In this document: positions 9,397-17,418 of the stretch, one piece after another
Layout: each line of letters starts with the position of its first letter
Numbering within the stretch: position 1 is the stretch's first letter
Position numbers and translations under genes: made by a program
Notes under the pieces: model-generated
Databases searched by the model: none
What the model saw: the letters and a program-made list of their open reading frames with translations, nothing else
What the model was told of the DNA's origin: nothing
NCBI RefSeq assembly: GCF_013868055.1
Contig: NZ_JACEOL010000009.1
Coordinates: 171,104 to 235,103 of the forward strand
Length of the DNA stretch: 64,000 nt
Reading direction: 5' to 3'
Source: Thermoactinomyces mirandus
GTDB taxonomy: Bacteria; Bacillota; Bacilli; Thermoactinomycetales; Thermoactinomycetaceae

Positions 9397-10011
9397 TTAA
9401 TATGAAGATTGCAAAATTTGGTTCGTCCAGTTGTCATACCATTTCTGAATTTCCTTATCCGTATTCGGGATCCGGAATATGATGATCTCCGGCCGGGATA
9501 ACTGCTTGACCATCACCGACGCCCGCTTGATAAATACGGGAACGGCACCGGGATAAATGAATGCCGTCCCGGAAATGCCGGAAATGACACCCGACCATTG
9601 TTTTGGTTCAAAATGCTGAATGATATGACTTTGCAGAATGTATGACGCTTCATTATTTTTCGTCAAGGCCTTCAGCCGCCAGTCAACGCCGGTCATTTTC
9701 CTTTCATTTTGGTCTGGTTGCAGGGGTGGTAACAGATTGGCATGGAAAGGGGACGCAAAGAAAAACAATATGATGGAAGCGATGACGACAGCCCATTTTA
9801 CCATTTTGAGCAATCTGCTTCTTGCCAGCAGCCTCTCTCTTTCTCCCAATTGTTCCAGCGAACTGACAAGCTGCTCCAATTTCACCAATTCATCCCGGCA
9901 TCGCTTGCATTCATTCAGGTGCTTCTCCAGCCTTTGCCGGTCATCCCTTTTCATTTCCCCATCCACATAAAGCTGGATCAAAAATTCCATTTCTTTACAG
10001 TCGGAATTCAT
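9397..10011 (-). CDS. Anti-sigma factor with zinc-finger domain (membrane)
   Basis: A 204-residue protein with the ZAS/zf-HC2 motif H31-x3-C35-x2-C38 (HLNECKRC), one transmembrane helix at about 71-89 ([17 protein letters not shown]), and a C-terminal extracytoplasmic domain of about 115 residues with no recognised fold. This is the standard layout of an anti-sigma factor that holds its ECF sigma factor at the membrane until a surface signal. It is encoded 13 bases downstream of the ECF sigma gene, which strongly supports the pairing. The signal cannot be read from the sequence. Confidence 0.88.
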   Translation of the reverse strand: MNSDCKEMEFLIQLYVDGEMKRDDRQRLEKHLNECKRCRDELVKLEQLVSSLEQLGERERLLARSRLLKMVKWAVVIASIILFFFASPFHANLLPPLQPDQNERKMTGVDWRLKALTKNNEASYILQSHIIQHFEPKQWSGVISGISGTAFIYPGAVPVFIKRASVMVKQLSRPEIIIFRIPNTDKEIQKWYDNWTNQILQSSY

Positions 10012-10024
10012 TTGGATATCTCCC

Positions 10025-10564
10025 TTAAAACTTGTTGGCTAGCCGATCTTTAAGCATTTTGCGGGCACGAAACAACTGGGTTTTCACTGTCCCCTCGGGA
10101 ATCTCCAATTTCTTGCTCACCTCTTGATATGTATACCCGTGAAAATGGCGCAAAATAAGCACCCGTTGGTAAATTTCCGGCAATTTCCCAATTTCCAGCT
10201 TAATCCGTTCCAAAAGGATTTTTTGTTCCACCTGCTCTTCTACCGACAGATTGGATACATAAAACTTTTCTCCCTGAACACTGTCATCATCCAAGGTAAC
10301 AACCGGCACACACTTTTTCCGCTTCTGATCACGGAAACGATTTGTCATCAACGTTCTGAGCCAGGCTTTCAAAGACTTCTCATATACGTATTTGTCAGAT
10401 TTCTGGTGTGCCTGCCAGATCGTTTCCTGCATCAGGTCTTTGGCATCTTCCCGATTCCCTGTCAGACGGTAAGCAATTTGATACAGATATCGCTGATGAT
10501 GCTGGAGGCGCTCCAAAAACTCATCTGCAACATTCTTCCACGCGCCCTCTCCCAACTCTTTCAT
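10025..10564 (-). CDS. ECF-type RNA polymerase sigma factor
   Basis: A 179-residue sigma-70 family protein with region 2 (YRLTGNREDAKDLMQETI, then WLRTLMTNRFRDQKRKK) and region 4 (LPEIYQRVLILRHFHGYTYQ, EIPEGTVKTQLFRARKML), joined by a short linker, as in ECF factors. It is followed at once by its zinc-finger anti-sigma partner. The start at ATG 10564 has only a weak ribosome binding site. A seven-base-pair hairpin (10573-10579 with 10589-10595) lies just upstream and might influence expression. ECF genes are often autoregulated, but no clear ECF promoter was identified here. Confidence 0.92.
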   Translation of the reverse strand: MKELGEGAWKNVADEFLERLQHHQRYLYQIAYRLTGNREDAKDLMQETIWQAHQKSDKYVYEKSLKAWLRTLMTNRFRDQKRKKCVPVVTLDDDSVQGEKFYVSNLSVEEQVEQKILLERIKLEIGKLPEIYQRVLILRHFHGYTYQEVSKKLEIPEGTVKTQLFRARKMLKDRLANKF

Positions 10565-10615
10565 AAATTAACTTCTGTCAGGCTCCCCGACAGAAACTTC
10601 ACCTCTCTTAAAGAA

Positions 10616-10966
10616 TTATCGGTTTGTCTTTACAGCATCGAGTAACGCTTCCGACCTGATATTGTAATGGGACGTATGCCAGCATACCTCTCCGTTTTTC
10701 AACAAAATAACCTGTGGTGATGCATGCCGGATTCCAAACCGTTCCGCAATCGCATTGGAGACCGGACGATCTTCCACAACAAGCACAACAGCTGCCGGCA
10801 CTTTTTTTCCTTCCTCTGTTTGCAAAAATGATTCAAATTCGCGAAAAGCTTTTGCGCTGATGGGACATCTCGTACTGTGCTTAAACAATAACAATAAATG
10901 ATCCTGATTGTCAGCAAGGGTTTTTTCCAATGTTTCCACATCAGTCAGTTTTACATAATTTTCCAT
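10616..10966 (-). CDS. brxC: Monothiol bacilliredoxin BrxC/YtxJ family
   Basis: A 116-residue thioredoxin-fold protein with a single active-site Cys (C34) in TRCPISAKAF, the YtxJ/BrxC signature. BrxC removes bacillithiol from S-bacillithiolated proteins after oxidative stress, so its presence implies bacillithiol as the low-molecular-weight thiol. Start chosen at ATG 10966, preceded by AAGGAGG; the open frame extends 62 codons further but overlaps ytxH with basic, non-conserved sequence. It follows ytxG and ytxH, as in the B. subtilis ytxGHJ operon. Confidence 0.88.
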   Translation of the reverse strand: MENYVKLTDVETLEKTLADNQDHLLLLFKHSTRCPISAKAFREFESFLQTEEGKKVPAAVVLVVEDRPVSNAIAERFGIRHASPQVILLKNGEVCWHTSHYNIRSEALLDAVKTNR

Positions 10967-11030
10967 GTTGGAATCCTCCTTCCTGGAAACGAGCCAACAC
11001 TGTTTCTGCCGGCCCGTTTCTGCTAATCGG

Positions 11031-11327
11031 TTATAGTGAGATTTCCTGTTTTTCTTTCTCCTGCTTTTCTGCCTGATCTTCCATTCTGACCGGCAATTCC
11101 ATCCAACCATCAAGCTGGTCGCTTTTGGTCTGATCCGGTTCCGCCGGTTCAATCCTTTCCATCAGTGCATGGTAAAAGTCTTTTCCCTTTTCCTTGGTAA
11201 ATTCAAGATTTTTCCCCAATTCCTCGCGCATTTCCCTGCCACTGCGCGGGGTGGTTAACACGGCTACCGCCGCTCCGACAAGGGAACCGATCAATGCTCC
11301 CGCAATAAAGTATTTGCACTTAGCCAC
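11031..11327 (-). CDS. ytxH: YtxH-like general stress protein
   Basis: A 98-residue protein with an N-terminal hydrophobic glycine-rich helix (YFIAGALIGSLVGAAVAVL, about 6-24), then TTPRSGREMREELG and a charged, probably coiled or disordered tail. This matches the YtxH family. The GTG at 11327 is the likely start: it overlaps the end of ytxG by eight bases and brings the hydrophobic helix to the N-terminus. Exact role is unknown in the family, which belongs to stress regulons in Bacillus. Confidence 0.8.
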   Translation of the reverse strand: MAKCKYFIAGALIGSLVGAAVAVLTTPRSGREMREELGKNLEFTKEKGKDFYHALMERIEPAEPDQTKSDQLDGWMELPVRMEDQAEKQEKEKQEISL

Positions 11328-11742
11328 GAATTTCCACTCCCTTGCTTTGTTCCGGATTTCTCCGTTCCTGTTTCCACCTTTTGGCCAATTCAATTCCTGT
11401 TCCGATCAAACTTGCCAGATTCCCGTATCTGGCCTGATTCTGTTCCACCTGATGATGAATGCGTACAGAAATTTGCTGCACGGTTTTTCCCAGTCCGTCA
11501 ATTGCTTCAAAAAGAGAATCGGTTTTTTCAGTCTTGTCGCGAATTTCTTTCACCAGACTTCTCGTTTCTTTGACAGCCGAATGGGTTTCTTCAACCGTTG
11601 CCGCCACCTGCCCCTTAACCTCATCCAATGTGGCCTGCACGGTTTCAACTGTTTTTGTCAGGCGAAGCAGAAACCGGACTGCAAACACAACAAAGGTCAC
11701 AATAGCAACGGCGATTGCTGCCACACTTATTTCAAGGATCAC
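11320..11742 (-). CDS. ytxG: DUF948 protein YtxG
   Basis: A 140-residue protein with an N-terminal membrane helix (about 5-28) followed by a long heptad-patterned helical region rich in Val, Thr and Glu (about 30-110), typical of DUF948 proteins. The family is membrane-anchored with a cytoplasmic coiled coil and is linked to general stress in Bacillus; no activity is known. It lies 27 bases downstream of nagZ and overlaps ytxH, so nagZ-ytxG-ytxH-brxC may form one transcript. Confidence 0.85.
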   Translation of the reverse strand: MILEISVAAIAVAIVTFVVFAVRFLLRLTKTVETVQATLDEVKGQVAATVEETHSAVKETRSLVKEIRDKTEKTDSLFEAIDGLGKTVQQISVRIHHQVEQNQARYGNLASLIGTGIELAKRWKQERRNPEQSKGVEIRG

Positions 11743-11769
11743 TTTCGCACTTCCTTCCTGAACTCGTCT

Positions 11770-13539
11770 TCAGTCAATTTTTTCATTTGCCGGCCATCCA
11801 TAAGGAAAGCGGTCGGAAATGGTCACCGGCAACAGTCCCTGACTTTTTATTTCTCCCGATAAAATTTTGGCACCTGCCTCCAGTAGAGGGTTTGATGAAC
11901 CATATAAAGCAATATAGGTCGTCCCGGGAGGCAGTTCGCTCAATCCGTACGGGACATCCATCCCCCAAATCACAACCGGGATTTGCTCCGATTGCAATTT
12001 TTGAACGAAACGGAACCAGGCCCGGTTTTCCTTTACCTGGTCTAGGGCGATCAATACCGCATCGGCCTGTCTGGACTTTGCCAGCAAAGACGGAATCTGC
12101 GATTCGCTCAATGAATCAATCCAGGATACCGAAACGTCGTAACCCTGCTGTTTCAGGACCCGGGAGATAGCCTTCGGTTTGTTGACTGTAAAAACAGCCA
12201 GTTTCTGTTTCGGATCAAGCGGGATCAACTGATCGGTATCGGTAACCAGGGTAACCCCTTGCTCAGAGGTTTGCCGGGCAATCTTGGCCGCATCCGGCTG
12301 TTGGGCAAGCTGGTTTGCTTTTTTCACATCAACATATGGATCGGTCAAAAAGGCAGGAGACAGGCTTGCCTTCAAACTTAAAATTCGCCGAACAGAAGCA
12401 TCAATCCGTTTTTCATCAATCTTCCCCTGTTCCACTGCCTGTTTAACCGCCTCAATCGATTCTGTCTGGCGATCGAGCGAATGACAGACCAGAACGATAT
12501 CGGCTCCAGCCTGCACGGCACGTACAGCCGCTTCACTGGTACCAAAGTTTTCAACAATTGCCCCCATCTCCATATCATCTGTAATGATAATCCCGTCATA
12601 GTCCAATTGCTTCCTTAAAAGGCCTGTCAAAACATTTTCGGACAGGGTCGCGGGCAACCCCGGTGTAGACTCAAGCGCCGGAAAGGTAATATGGGTACTC
12701 ATCACCATGTCGGTGCCAGCAGCAATCGCCCGTTTGAAAGGAACCAGTTCCATTTGATTCAACCGTTCCATGGAATGGGGAATTTCAGGAAGTCCCACAT
12801 GGGAATCGACAGCGGTGTCCCCATGCCCCGGGAAATGCTTGGCAATCGTCAAAATTTTGCTTTCATGAAAGCCCCGGATCATATCAGAACCCAATTCTGC
12901 CGTCAACTCCGGGTTTTCGGAAAAAGAACGCACCCCGATGACCGGGTTTTGCGGATTGTTATTCACATCCATAACGGGAGCCATATTCAAATTGATGCCA
13001 ACAGCTCTCAACTCTTTGCCCATTTCTTTTCCGGTCTGAAAGGCAAGTTCTTTACTGCGGGTAGCCCCCAGCGCCATATTGCCGGGAAAAGAGGTAAACC
13101 CTTCCTTTAACCGGGCCACTTTTCCGCCTTCCTGGTCCACTGTAATGAACAGGGGAATCTTCCTTTCTGTCGATAAAGCCAACTTTTGCAAATCATTGCT
13201 CAGTTTTGCCATCTGGGACGGGCTTTCCACATTTCGGTCAAAATAAATGATGCCCCCCACGTGATAATCCGTAACAAGAGTCCGGGCCTGTTCATTCACC
13301 GACAGTGCCTGTTCGTCCGAACCTTCCCCTTTAAAACCGGCAATGAACATTTGTCCGATCTTTTCGTCCAGGCTCATCGAAGCCAATTGCTCATCCACCC
13401 ATTTTGGCGGGTTTTCCGGCTTCGGACCGGAAACGGATTCGGGTTGTTTTGAACAAGCGGTTTGCACAAACAGCAAGCAAACAAAACAAATTCCTATGTA
13501 TTTCAAATATCCTGGTCGCAAGTCCATCTCTCCCATCAA
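11770..13539 (-). CDS. nagZ: Beta-N-acetylglucosaminidase lipoprotein (GH3, NagZ)
   Basis: Removes N-acetylglucosamine from muropeptides during cell-wall recycling. The N-terminus is a lipoprotein signal peptide with lipobox VQTAC (Cys29), so the enzyme sits on the outer face of the membrane, as in Gram-positive NagZ. The GH3 barrel contains the NagZ-specific loop KHFPGHGDTAVDSH (about 234-247) with the Asp-His catalytic dyad, and the nucleophile region TDDMEMGA (about 320-327). The C-terminal 190 residues form the second domain found in Bacillus NagZ; 589 residues is slightly below the 640 of B. subtilis. The divergent dehydrogenase gene lies 160 bases away. Confidence 0.93.
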   Translation of the reverse strand: MMGEMDLRPGYLKYIGICFVCLLFVQTACSKQPESVSGPKPENPPKWVDEQLASMSLDEKIGQMFIAGFKGEGSDEQALSVNEQARTLVTDYHVGGIIYFDRNVESPSQMAKLSNDLQKLALSTERKIPLFITVDQEGGKVARLKEGFTSFPGNMALGATRSKELAFQTGKEMGKELRAVGINLNMAPVMDVNNNPQNPVIGVRSFSENPELTAELGSDMIRGFHESKILTIAKHFPGHGDTAVDSHVGLPEIPHSMERLNQMELVPFKRAIAAGTDMVMSTHITFPALESTPGLPATLSENVLTGLLRKQLDYDGIIITDDMEMGAIVENFGTSEAAVRAVQAGADIVLVCHSLDRQTESIEAVKQAVEQGKIDEKRIDASVRRILSLKASLSPAFLTDPYVDVKKANQLAQQPDAAKIARQTSEQGVTLVTDTDQLIPLDPKQKLAVFTVNKPKAISRVLKQQGYDVSVSWIDSLSESQIPSLLAKSRQADAVLIALDQVKENRAWFRFVQKLQSEQIPVVIWGMDVPYGLSELPPGTTYIALYGSSNPLLEAGAKILSGEIKSQGLLPVTISDRFPYGWPANEKID

Positions 13540-13659
13540 GGCTTTATACCAACCTTTCCCTCTTCCATTGTACTGAATTCATGCAAGAACTTAAAGAAAC
13601 TTCACCTTCCCTTCAAGTTATCAAAATTTTCCGCACTGGTGATATACAGGATGTAGGAG

Positions 13660-13665
13660 TATAAT
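13660..13665 (+). promoter_or_regulatory. -10 element of the dehydrogenase gene promoter
   Basis: A perfect TATAAT stands 34 bases before the ATG at 13700. The matching -35 is poor (TGGTGA at a 17-base spacing), so the promoter is suggested by the -10 alone. The ribosome binding site TTGAGGTGA follows. Confidence 0.5.
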
Positions 13666-13699
13666 AGATGGGAAATTTTCAATTTGAGGTGAATATTCA

Positions 13700-14782
13700 A
13701 TGAGTTATAGAACCGTCGTCATCATGAAAGGAGATCAGACAGGACAGGAGTTGCTCCATGAAGCATTGCGCGTTTTGGATTCCAATGTGATCGGATTTGA
13801 ACTTCAATTTCAAACTTTTGATTTAAGTCTTGAAAATCGACGAAAAACGAAAAATGAAATTGTTTATGAAGCGGCCCGGGCCATGAAGCAACACGGATTT
13901 GGCTTGAAAGCGGCAACGATCACGCCGGAGGAAAAAGGGGATGTCGGCAGCCCCAATGCCATTTTGCGAAAAGAAATTGACGGAAAAGTAATTATCCGCA
14001 CAGGGCGGCGGATTCCCGGCGTTCGCCCGCTCGCCGGCACTTACGCCCCCATCTCTGTCATTCGCATGGCGGTCGGAGATGCTTACGGTGCCAAAGAATG
14101 GCGGGAAGGGGAAGGCATTGATGAGATAGCATACCGCACGGAAAAAATTGACCGTAAAACATGCCGTGCCGTCGCAGAATTCGCTTTCAGACATGCCAAA
14201 AAAAATAACGCCAAGGTTTTTGGCGGACCCAAATATACGGTAAGTCCCATATACGAAGGCATGCTGAAGGAAGAAATGGACAAGGCGAGCAGGCAGTATC
14301 CGGAAGTACGTTATGAACCGCAACTGATTGATGCCACTTATGCCCTTCTTCTCAACAATTCCGGCGATCCCCTTGTCATCCCCGCCTTAAACCGCGACGG
14401 GGACTGTTTAAGCGATATGGTATTGCAGCTGTTTGGCTCTATCGCGGGTTCTGAATCAATCCTGATGAGCTTTGATGATTCGTTTAATACAAAAACAGTG
14501 ATGGTAGAAGCCCCGCATGGCACTGCTCCTTCCCTGTTCGGAAAAAATGTAGCCAATCCCATGGCCATGATCCTGGCAGCGGCTTCCCTGCTCACCTATA
14601 TGAATGATACCAAAGCCAATGCCGCTTCCCGCGCCATTTATGAAGCCGTTATTGAATCAGTGAGAGAAGGAATCCGAACCGCTGATCTGGGCGGAAGCTC
14701 TACCACCACCGAATTTACAAATGAAGTGATCAAAAAGGTCCAGACAAAGCTGGAAGTATGGACAACCTTGCAGGGTTTTTGA
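13700..14782 (+). CDS. Isocitrate/isopropylmalate dehydrogenase-family protein
   Basis: A 360-residue beta-decarboxylating dehydrogenase homologue. Family features include the nucleotide-proximal MKGDQTGQELL, the RTGRRIPGVRPL basic substrate region, DATYALLLNN, and the adenine-binding EAPHGTAPSLFGKNVANPMA. It differs from typical LeuB and Icd in motif details (PEEKGDVGSPN replaces the usual threonine/serine loop), so the substrate cannot be named. It is not beside leuCD, which argues against LeuB. It is monocistronic, followed by a terminator, and divergent from nagZ. Confidence 0.85.
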   Translation: MSYRTVVIMKGDQTGQELLHEALRVLDSNVIGFELQFQTFDLSLENRRKTKNEIVYEAARAMKQHGFGLKAATITPEEKGDVGSPNAILRKEIDGKVIIRTGRRIPGVRPLAGTYAPISVIRMAVGDAYGAKEWREGEGIDEIAYRTEKIDRKTCRAVAEFAFRHAKKNNAKVFGGPKYTVSPIYEGMLKEEMDKASRQYPEVRYEPQLIDATYALLLNNSGDPLVIPALNRDGDCLSDMVLQLFGSIAGSESILMSFDDSFNTKTVMVEAPHGTAPSLFGKNVANPMAMILAAASLLTYMNDTKANAASRAIYEAVIESVREGIRTADLGGSSTTTEFTNEVIKKVQTKLEVWTTLQGF

Positions 14783-14826
14783 TGAAGTTTCCCTCCCTGG
14801 CAGAAGGGGGAGATTACAGAAAAACA

Positions 14827-14850
14827 GAGAGAGCCTTTCCCGGCTCTCTC
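14827..14850. terminator. Bidirectional intrinsic terminator
   Basis: Perfect nine-base stem GAGAGAGCC/GGCTCTCTC with a six-base loop. T runs lie beyond it on both strands (ATTTTTTACG downstream on plus, CTGTTTTTCTG on minus), fitting the two convergent genes. Confidence 0.88.
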
Positions 14851-14852
14851 AA

Positions 14853-15134
14853 CTATTTTTTACGTGGAGGCTGTTTTTTCCCCTGCAAAATATCCAGCCC
14901 CTTACGCGGATTTTTCTGAATCTGGTTGGCAAATTTCTTCAGCTCCCCAAACTCTACATCCGCCTGCGTCACTTTCATCAAATATTCCAGAACCGCATCC
15001 ATTCCTCCCTGATCATGCGCCTTTTTGGCTCCCTGCATAATTCTCTCCATCTTTTTCTCTGACAAAACCGGCTGCCCCATAACGGAATTGATCATCTGTG
15101 TCAGATCTTTGAGAGATGGGCCTTTCCTGGACAT
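14853..15134 (-). CDS. Conserved-looking small hypothetical protein (93 aa)
   Basis: A 93-residue basic, mostly helical protein (SLKDLTQMINSVMGQPVLSE, ending in a Lys/Arg/Pro-rich tail). No signal peptide or membrane helix. A strong AAGGAGGAGG lies upstream of the ATG at 15134, and a terminator follows immediately, both of which support a real gene. I do not recognise the family; the helical, basic character would fit a nucleic-acid- or coat-associated sporulation protein, but that is only a guess from composition. Confidence 0.6.
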   Translation of the reverse strand: MSRKGPSLKDLTQMINSVMGQPVLSEKKMERIMQGAKKAHDQGGMDAVLEYLMKVTQADVEFGELKKFANQIQKNPRKGLDILQGKKQPPRKK

Positions 15135-15319
15135 TGAACCTCCTCCTTACAGGCAACTCCATATACTATATGACCCCCTGATCCCGGTTGATCATGAAAA
15201 ATACCTATAAAACAGCCCAACTTCGATAAATTGGTTGTTTCACCTGACACCTTTTTCAGGCATTCTGTATAAATTTCTTATAAAAACGGATATCCATGGA
15301 TCCCGAAAGGATGACGATC

Positions 15320-15409
15320 ATGACACACCTCTCGCCACTGCAAAGCCTGCTTCTGTTTCTGCTCATCATTCCTACTGTTTTCGTCTTTGTCATGAGCTTG
15401 AATTGGTAG
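15320..15409 (+). CDS. Tiny membrane peptide, divergent member of the YjcZ-like array (29 aa)
   Basis: A 29-codon ORF preceded by AAAGGATG. The product is MTHLSPLQSLLLFLLIIPTV followed by FVFVMSLNW. It shares the hydrophobic core with T-x-F-V-F-V and the preceding Gln-x-LL pattern of the three peptides downstream, but lacks the Gly/Tyr-rich ends. It appears to be the oldest copy in the array. A single membrane-spanning helix is expected. Confidence 0.55.
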   Translation: MTHLSPLQSLLLFLLIIPTVFVFVMSLNW

Positions 15410-15483
15410 TCATTTCCCTAATTTTCACGACAAAGATATCCGCCTTTACGAATAACAATCCCAAGGCATAAATTAAAACAGCT

Positions 15484-15535
15484 ACTGGTGAAAGACCGGG
15501 TTCTATTAAAATTCCATCTTTTCTCTTTCACCGGT
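15484..15535. repeat. Inverted repeat upstream of the YjcZ-like array
   Basis: Arms ACTGGTGAAAGA (15484-15495) and TCTTTCACCGGT (15524-15535) pair over 12 bases with one G-U and a 28-base loop. No T run follows on the plus strand. It ends 30 bases before the ATG of the first conserved peptide, so it could be a leader structure or operator. Confidence 0.5.
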
Positions 15536-15564
15536 AAATAATATTTGAAGGAGGATCTTTAATC

Positions 15565-15672
15565 ATGAGTGGGTATTATGGCTTCGGCTGGAGACAACTC
15601 CTCATTTTCCTTCTGGTGATCGCGACCATTTTCGTCTTTGTTGGATCCGGTTTTGGAAAAGGAGGATATTAA
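15565..15672 (+). CDS. YjcZ-like tiny membrane peptide, copy 1 (35 aa)
   Basis: A 35-codon ORF with AAGGAGGA upstream. The peptide begins MSGYYGFGWRQLLIFLLVIA, continues through TIFVFVGSG and ends FGKGGY. It has one transmembrane helix (about 11-27) between aromatic/glycine-rich ends, the layout of the YjcZ/tiny-TM sporulation peptides of Bacilli. It is nearly identical to the next two ORFs, and most differences between the copies are synonymous, which shows selection on the peptide. Confidence 0.8.
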   Translation: MSGYYGFGWRQLLIFLLVIATIFVFVGSGFGKGGY

Positions 15673-15714
15673 TTCACAAATCATAAACGAATGGCTGTGA
15701 AAGGAGGTGTTCTC

Positions 15715-15819
15715 ATGAGCGGATACTACGGGTTTGGCTGGAGACAGCTTCTCATCTTCCTCCTGGTTATTGCCACCATCTTCGTCTTTGTCGGTACTGG
15801 TTTCGGAAAAGGATATTAA
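15715..15819 (+). CDS. YjcZ-like tiny membrane peptide, copy 2 (34 aa)
   Basis: A 34-codon ORF with AAAGGAGGTG eight bases upstream. It is identical to copy 1 over residues 1-27, then ends GTGFGKGY. Same single-helix design. It lies 42 bases after copy 1 and 48 before copy 3, so the three are probably cotranscribed. Confidence 0.8.
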   Translation: MSGYYGFGWRQLLIFLLVIATIFVFVGTGFGKGY

Positions 15820-15867
15820 TACACCCGGTGCGCCACATCGTTAAATTTGTGAAGGGAGGGGACTTCC

Positions 15868-15978
15868 ATGAGCGGATACTACGGGTTTGGCTGGAGACAG
15901 CTCCTCATTTTCCTCCTCGTCATTGCCACCATCTTCGTCTTTGTCGGCGGTTGTTTTGGTGGCGGCAAATATTACTGA
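15868..15978 (+). CDS. YjcZ-like tiny membrane peptide, copy 3 (36 aa)
   Basis: A 36-codon ORF with GGGAGGGG upstream. Residues 1-27 match copies 1 and 2 exactly; the tail is GGCFGGGKYY, with a Cys not found in the other copies. Many family members contain a Cys near this place, so it may be functional. Confidence 0.8.
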   Translation: MSGYYGFGWRQLLIFLLVIATIFVFVGGCFGGGKYY

Positions 15979-16007
15979 TTAAAGACTTGCGCAATGGAGA
16001 TGTCTTC

Positions 16008-16064
16008 ATGAGCAACCACCGGAGGCAGCTCCGCATTTTCCATCTTTTGACCTGCACCATCCTA
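16008..16064 (+). pseudogene. Degenerate fourth copy of the YjcZ-like peptide gene
   Basis: After copy 3, ATGAGCAACC starts a frame reading MSNHRRQLRIFHLLTCTIL. RRQLRIF-LL aligns with WRQLLIFLL of the intact copies, but the N-terminal glycine/tyrosine motif and the C-terminal part are lost, and the frame runs on into the terminator. This looks like a decaying duplicate. Confidence 0.5.
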
Positions 16065-16092
16065 CCCTCCGGAATGAATTCAGGCAAACGGA

Positions 16093-16123
16093 AAGCGCCT
16101 CAATCCAGAGGCGCTTCCTTTTT
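16093..16123 (+). terminator. Intrinsic terminator of the YjcZ-like array
   Basis: Stem AAGCGCCTC/GAGGCGCTT with a six-base loop, followed by CCTTTTT on the plus strand. Confidence 0.85.
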
Positions 16124-16146
16124 CCGACTTGTTTGGCAATTCTCTG

Positions 16147-16395
16147 CTACTCGCCATGATTCCGCTGATTGCGGACCGATTGTATATATAGCTTATTCTG
16201 CTCCCTACCCAATAATTGAATCAATAAATGATACTCTTCCAATAACATTAACTCAAAAAATTTCAAGTCCATTTTCATTTTATGATTTTCCCGAAGCAAA
16301 TCTTTTACCTGTGCCTCGATTTGTTCCAACCGTTTTTCCAACCGGGACAATTGTGAAGCAGATGGTTTTACCTGGCGGTTGGACAAATTTTGCAC
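16147..16395 (-). CDS. Putative small coiled-coil protein (82 aa)
   Basis: A GTG-started 82-codon frame 31 bases after the RsfA-like gene on the same strand. The product is helical with clear heptads (LSRLEKRLEQIEAQVKDLL). No known family recognised. The ribosome binding site is poor, with GAAAAGAG directly against the GTG, and a stop codon lies just upstream in frame, so no better start exists. Coiled-coil character and location support a gene moderately. Confidence 0.45.
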   Translation of the reverse strand: MQNLSNRQVKPSASQLSRLEKRLEQIEAQVKDLLRENHKMKMDLKFFELMLLEEYHLLIQLLGREQNKLYIQSVRNQRNHGE

Positions 16396-16426
16396 CTCTT
16401 TTCGTTAAAATCTGAGCCATATTATT

Positions 16427-16990
16427 TTATGATGATGGTTCTTTTTTGTGTTCCGCCTCCGTCCGGATTGAAACGTGTTTTTCCGTTTGCAGGGCAGAAG
16501 AGAAGGTTGAATCCCCCATGTCCGATAACAGATTGAGCAGATGCTGGTACCTGTTTTTCACTTCCTGCTGATACCATTGATAAGAATTGCGGTCATCATG
16601 CAACTGGCGATTTTCTTCTTTTAATGTTTCATAATATTCAAACTGCTTTTTTCGCTTCTTTTTCAATTGTTCGACATTTTCTTTCAACTGCTTTTCCTCC
16701 TGTTCCAGCTGCTTTATATATGGAATGATCGCAGAAATTGATGACAGCTGCTCTCTCCTGTTTTTTCTCAACTGGTTGGAAACGCGTTTCTTCTTTGCCT
16801 CAAAATATGAGGCGGGGTCTTGCTGCCTGAGTACAGCGTTCCAGCGAAAGCCACAGGAACCCGGTGTGCGGTCCAGTGTTTGGCCGACTTTCTTGAATGC
16901 CTCGATTTGTGTTCCTCCTTGCCGAATTGCCTTCAAGACATGCTCCTTCAGGATCCGGTCCTCTTCCGCCGTCCATCGCCTGCCTTTCAT
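16427..16990 (-). CDS. RsfA-family transcriptional regulator (prespore type)
   Basis: A 187-residue protein with an N-terminal Myb/SANT-like DNA-binding domain (RRWTAEEDRILKEHVLKAIR, GGTQIEAFKKVG, GSCGFRWNAVLR) that matches the RsfA family, regulators in the forespore of Bacillus. It is followed by a long Lys/Glu-rich coiled coil (about 80-150) with a Ser-rich C-terminus. Start at ATG 16990, eight bases after GGAGG; the frame continues 13 codons upstream without support. The nearby YjcZ-like array fits a sporulation neighbourhood, although regulation of it is not shown. Confidence 0.82.
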   Translation of the reverse strand: MKGRRWTAEEDRILKEHVLKAIRQGGTQIEAFKKVGQTLDRTPGSCGFRWNAVLRQQDPASYFEAKKKRVSNQLRKNRREQLSSISAIIPYIKQLEQEEKQLKENVEQLKKKRKKQFEYYETLKEENRQLHDDRNSYQWYQQEVKNRYQHLLNLLSDMGDSTFSSALQTEKHVSIRTEAEHKKEPSS

Positions 16991-17224
16991 TCTTCGATCC
17001 TCCTTTCCAAACATTCCTTTTAAAATCACCGCTTTATAATATTTATTTAGTCCGGATCAAGTCATTTTATGTTAATTTTTCGAAACATTATTTAATTGGG
17101 TAATCATTTTTGATAATATCTTCAAAATTTATTAAAAAGAAGGATATAGGGATTGCATGAAATTGGTGAAAATCCGATGTTAAAATATGAATAGTCAGGT
17201 TTATCCTGATCCGCACCCGGAATA

Positions 17225-17260
17225 AAGACAAAAAGAAAAGAGACCAGGCAAATCCTGGTC
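17225..17260 (-). terminator. Terminator-like hairpin downstream of the TPR gene, in a 428-base non-coding gap
   Basis: GACCAGG/CCTGGTC (17242-17260) is followed on the minus strand by a pyrimidine-rich run with TTTTCTTTTTG. It lies about 160 bases past the TPR stop. A second hairpin (GTAAG/CTTAC with AAGGT/ACCTT, 17307-17333) lies between. The remaining AT-rich sequence from 16991 to 17418 shows no gene that I can support. Confidence 0.55.
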
Positions 17261-17418
17261 ACATGAAAGAGGGTCAAGATTAAGGAGTTAAAAGAAGCGT
17301 GGTAGCGTAAGCAAGAAGGTCAACCTTACTTACACGAACATTTTAACACGCTCCCCGAAATTTGTCGATATTCTGTCGAGAGATGTTTTCATACTTTTTC
17401 AATTTTATTCCAAAAAGC

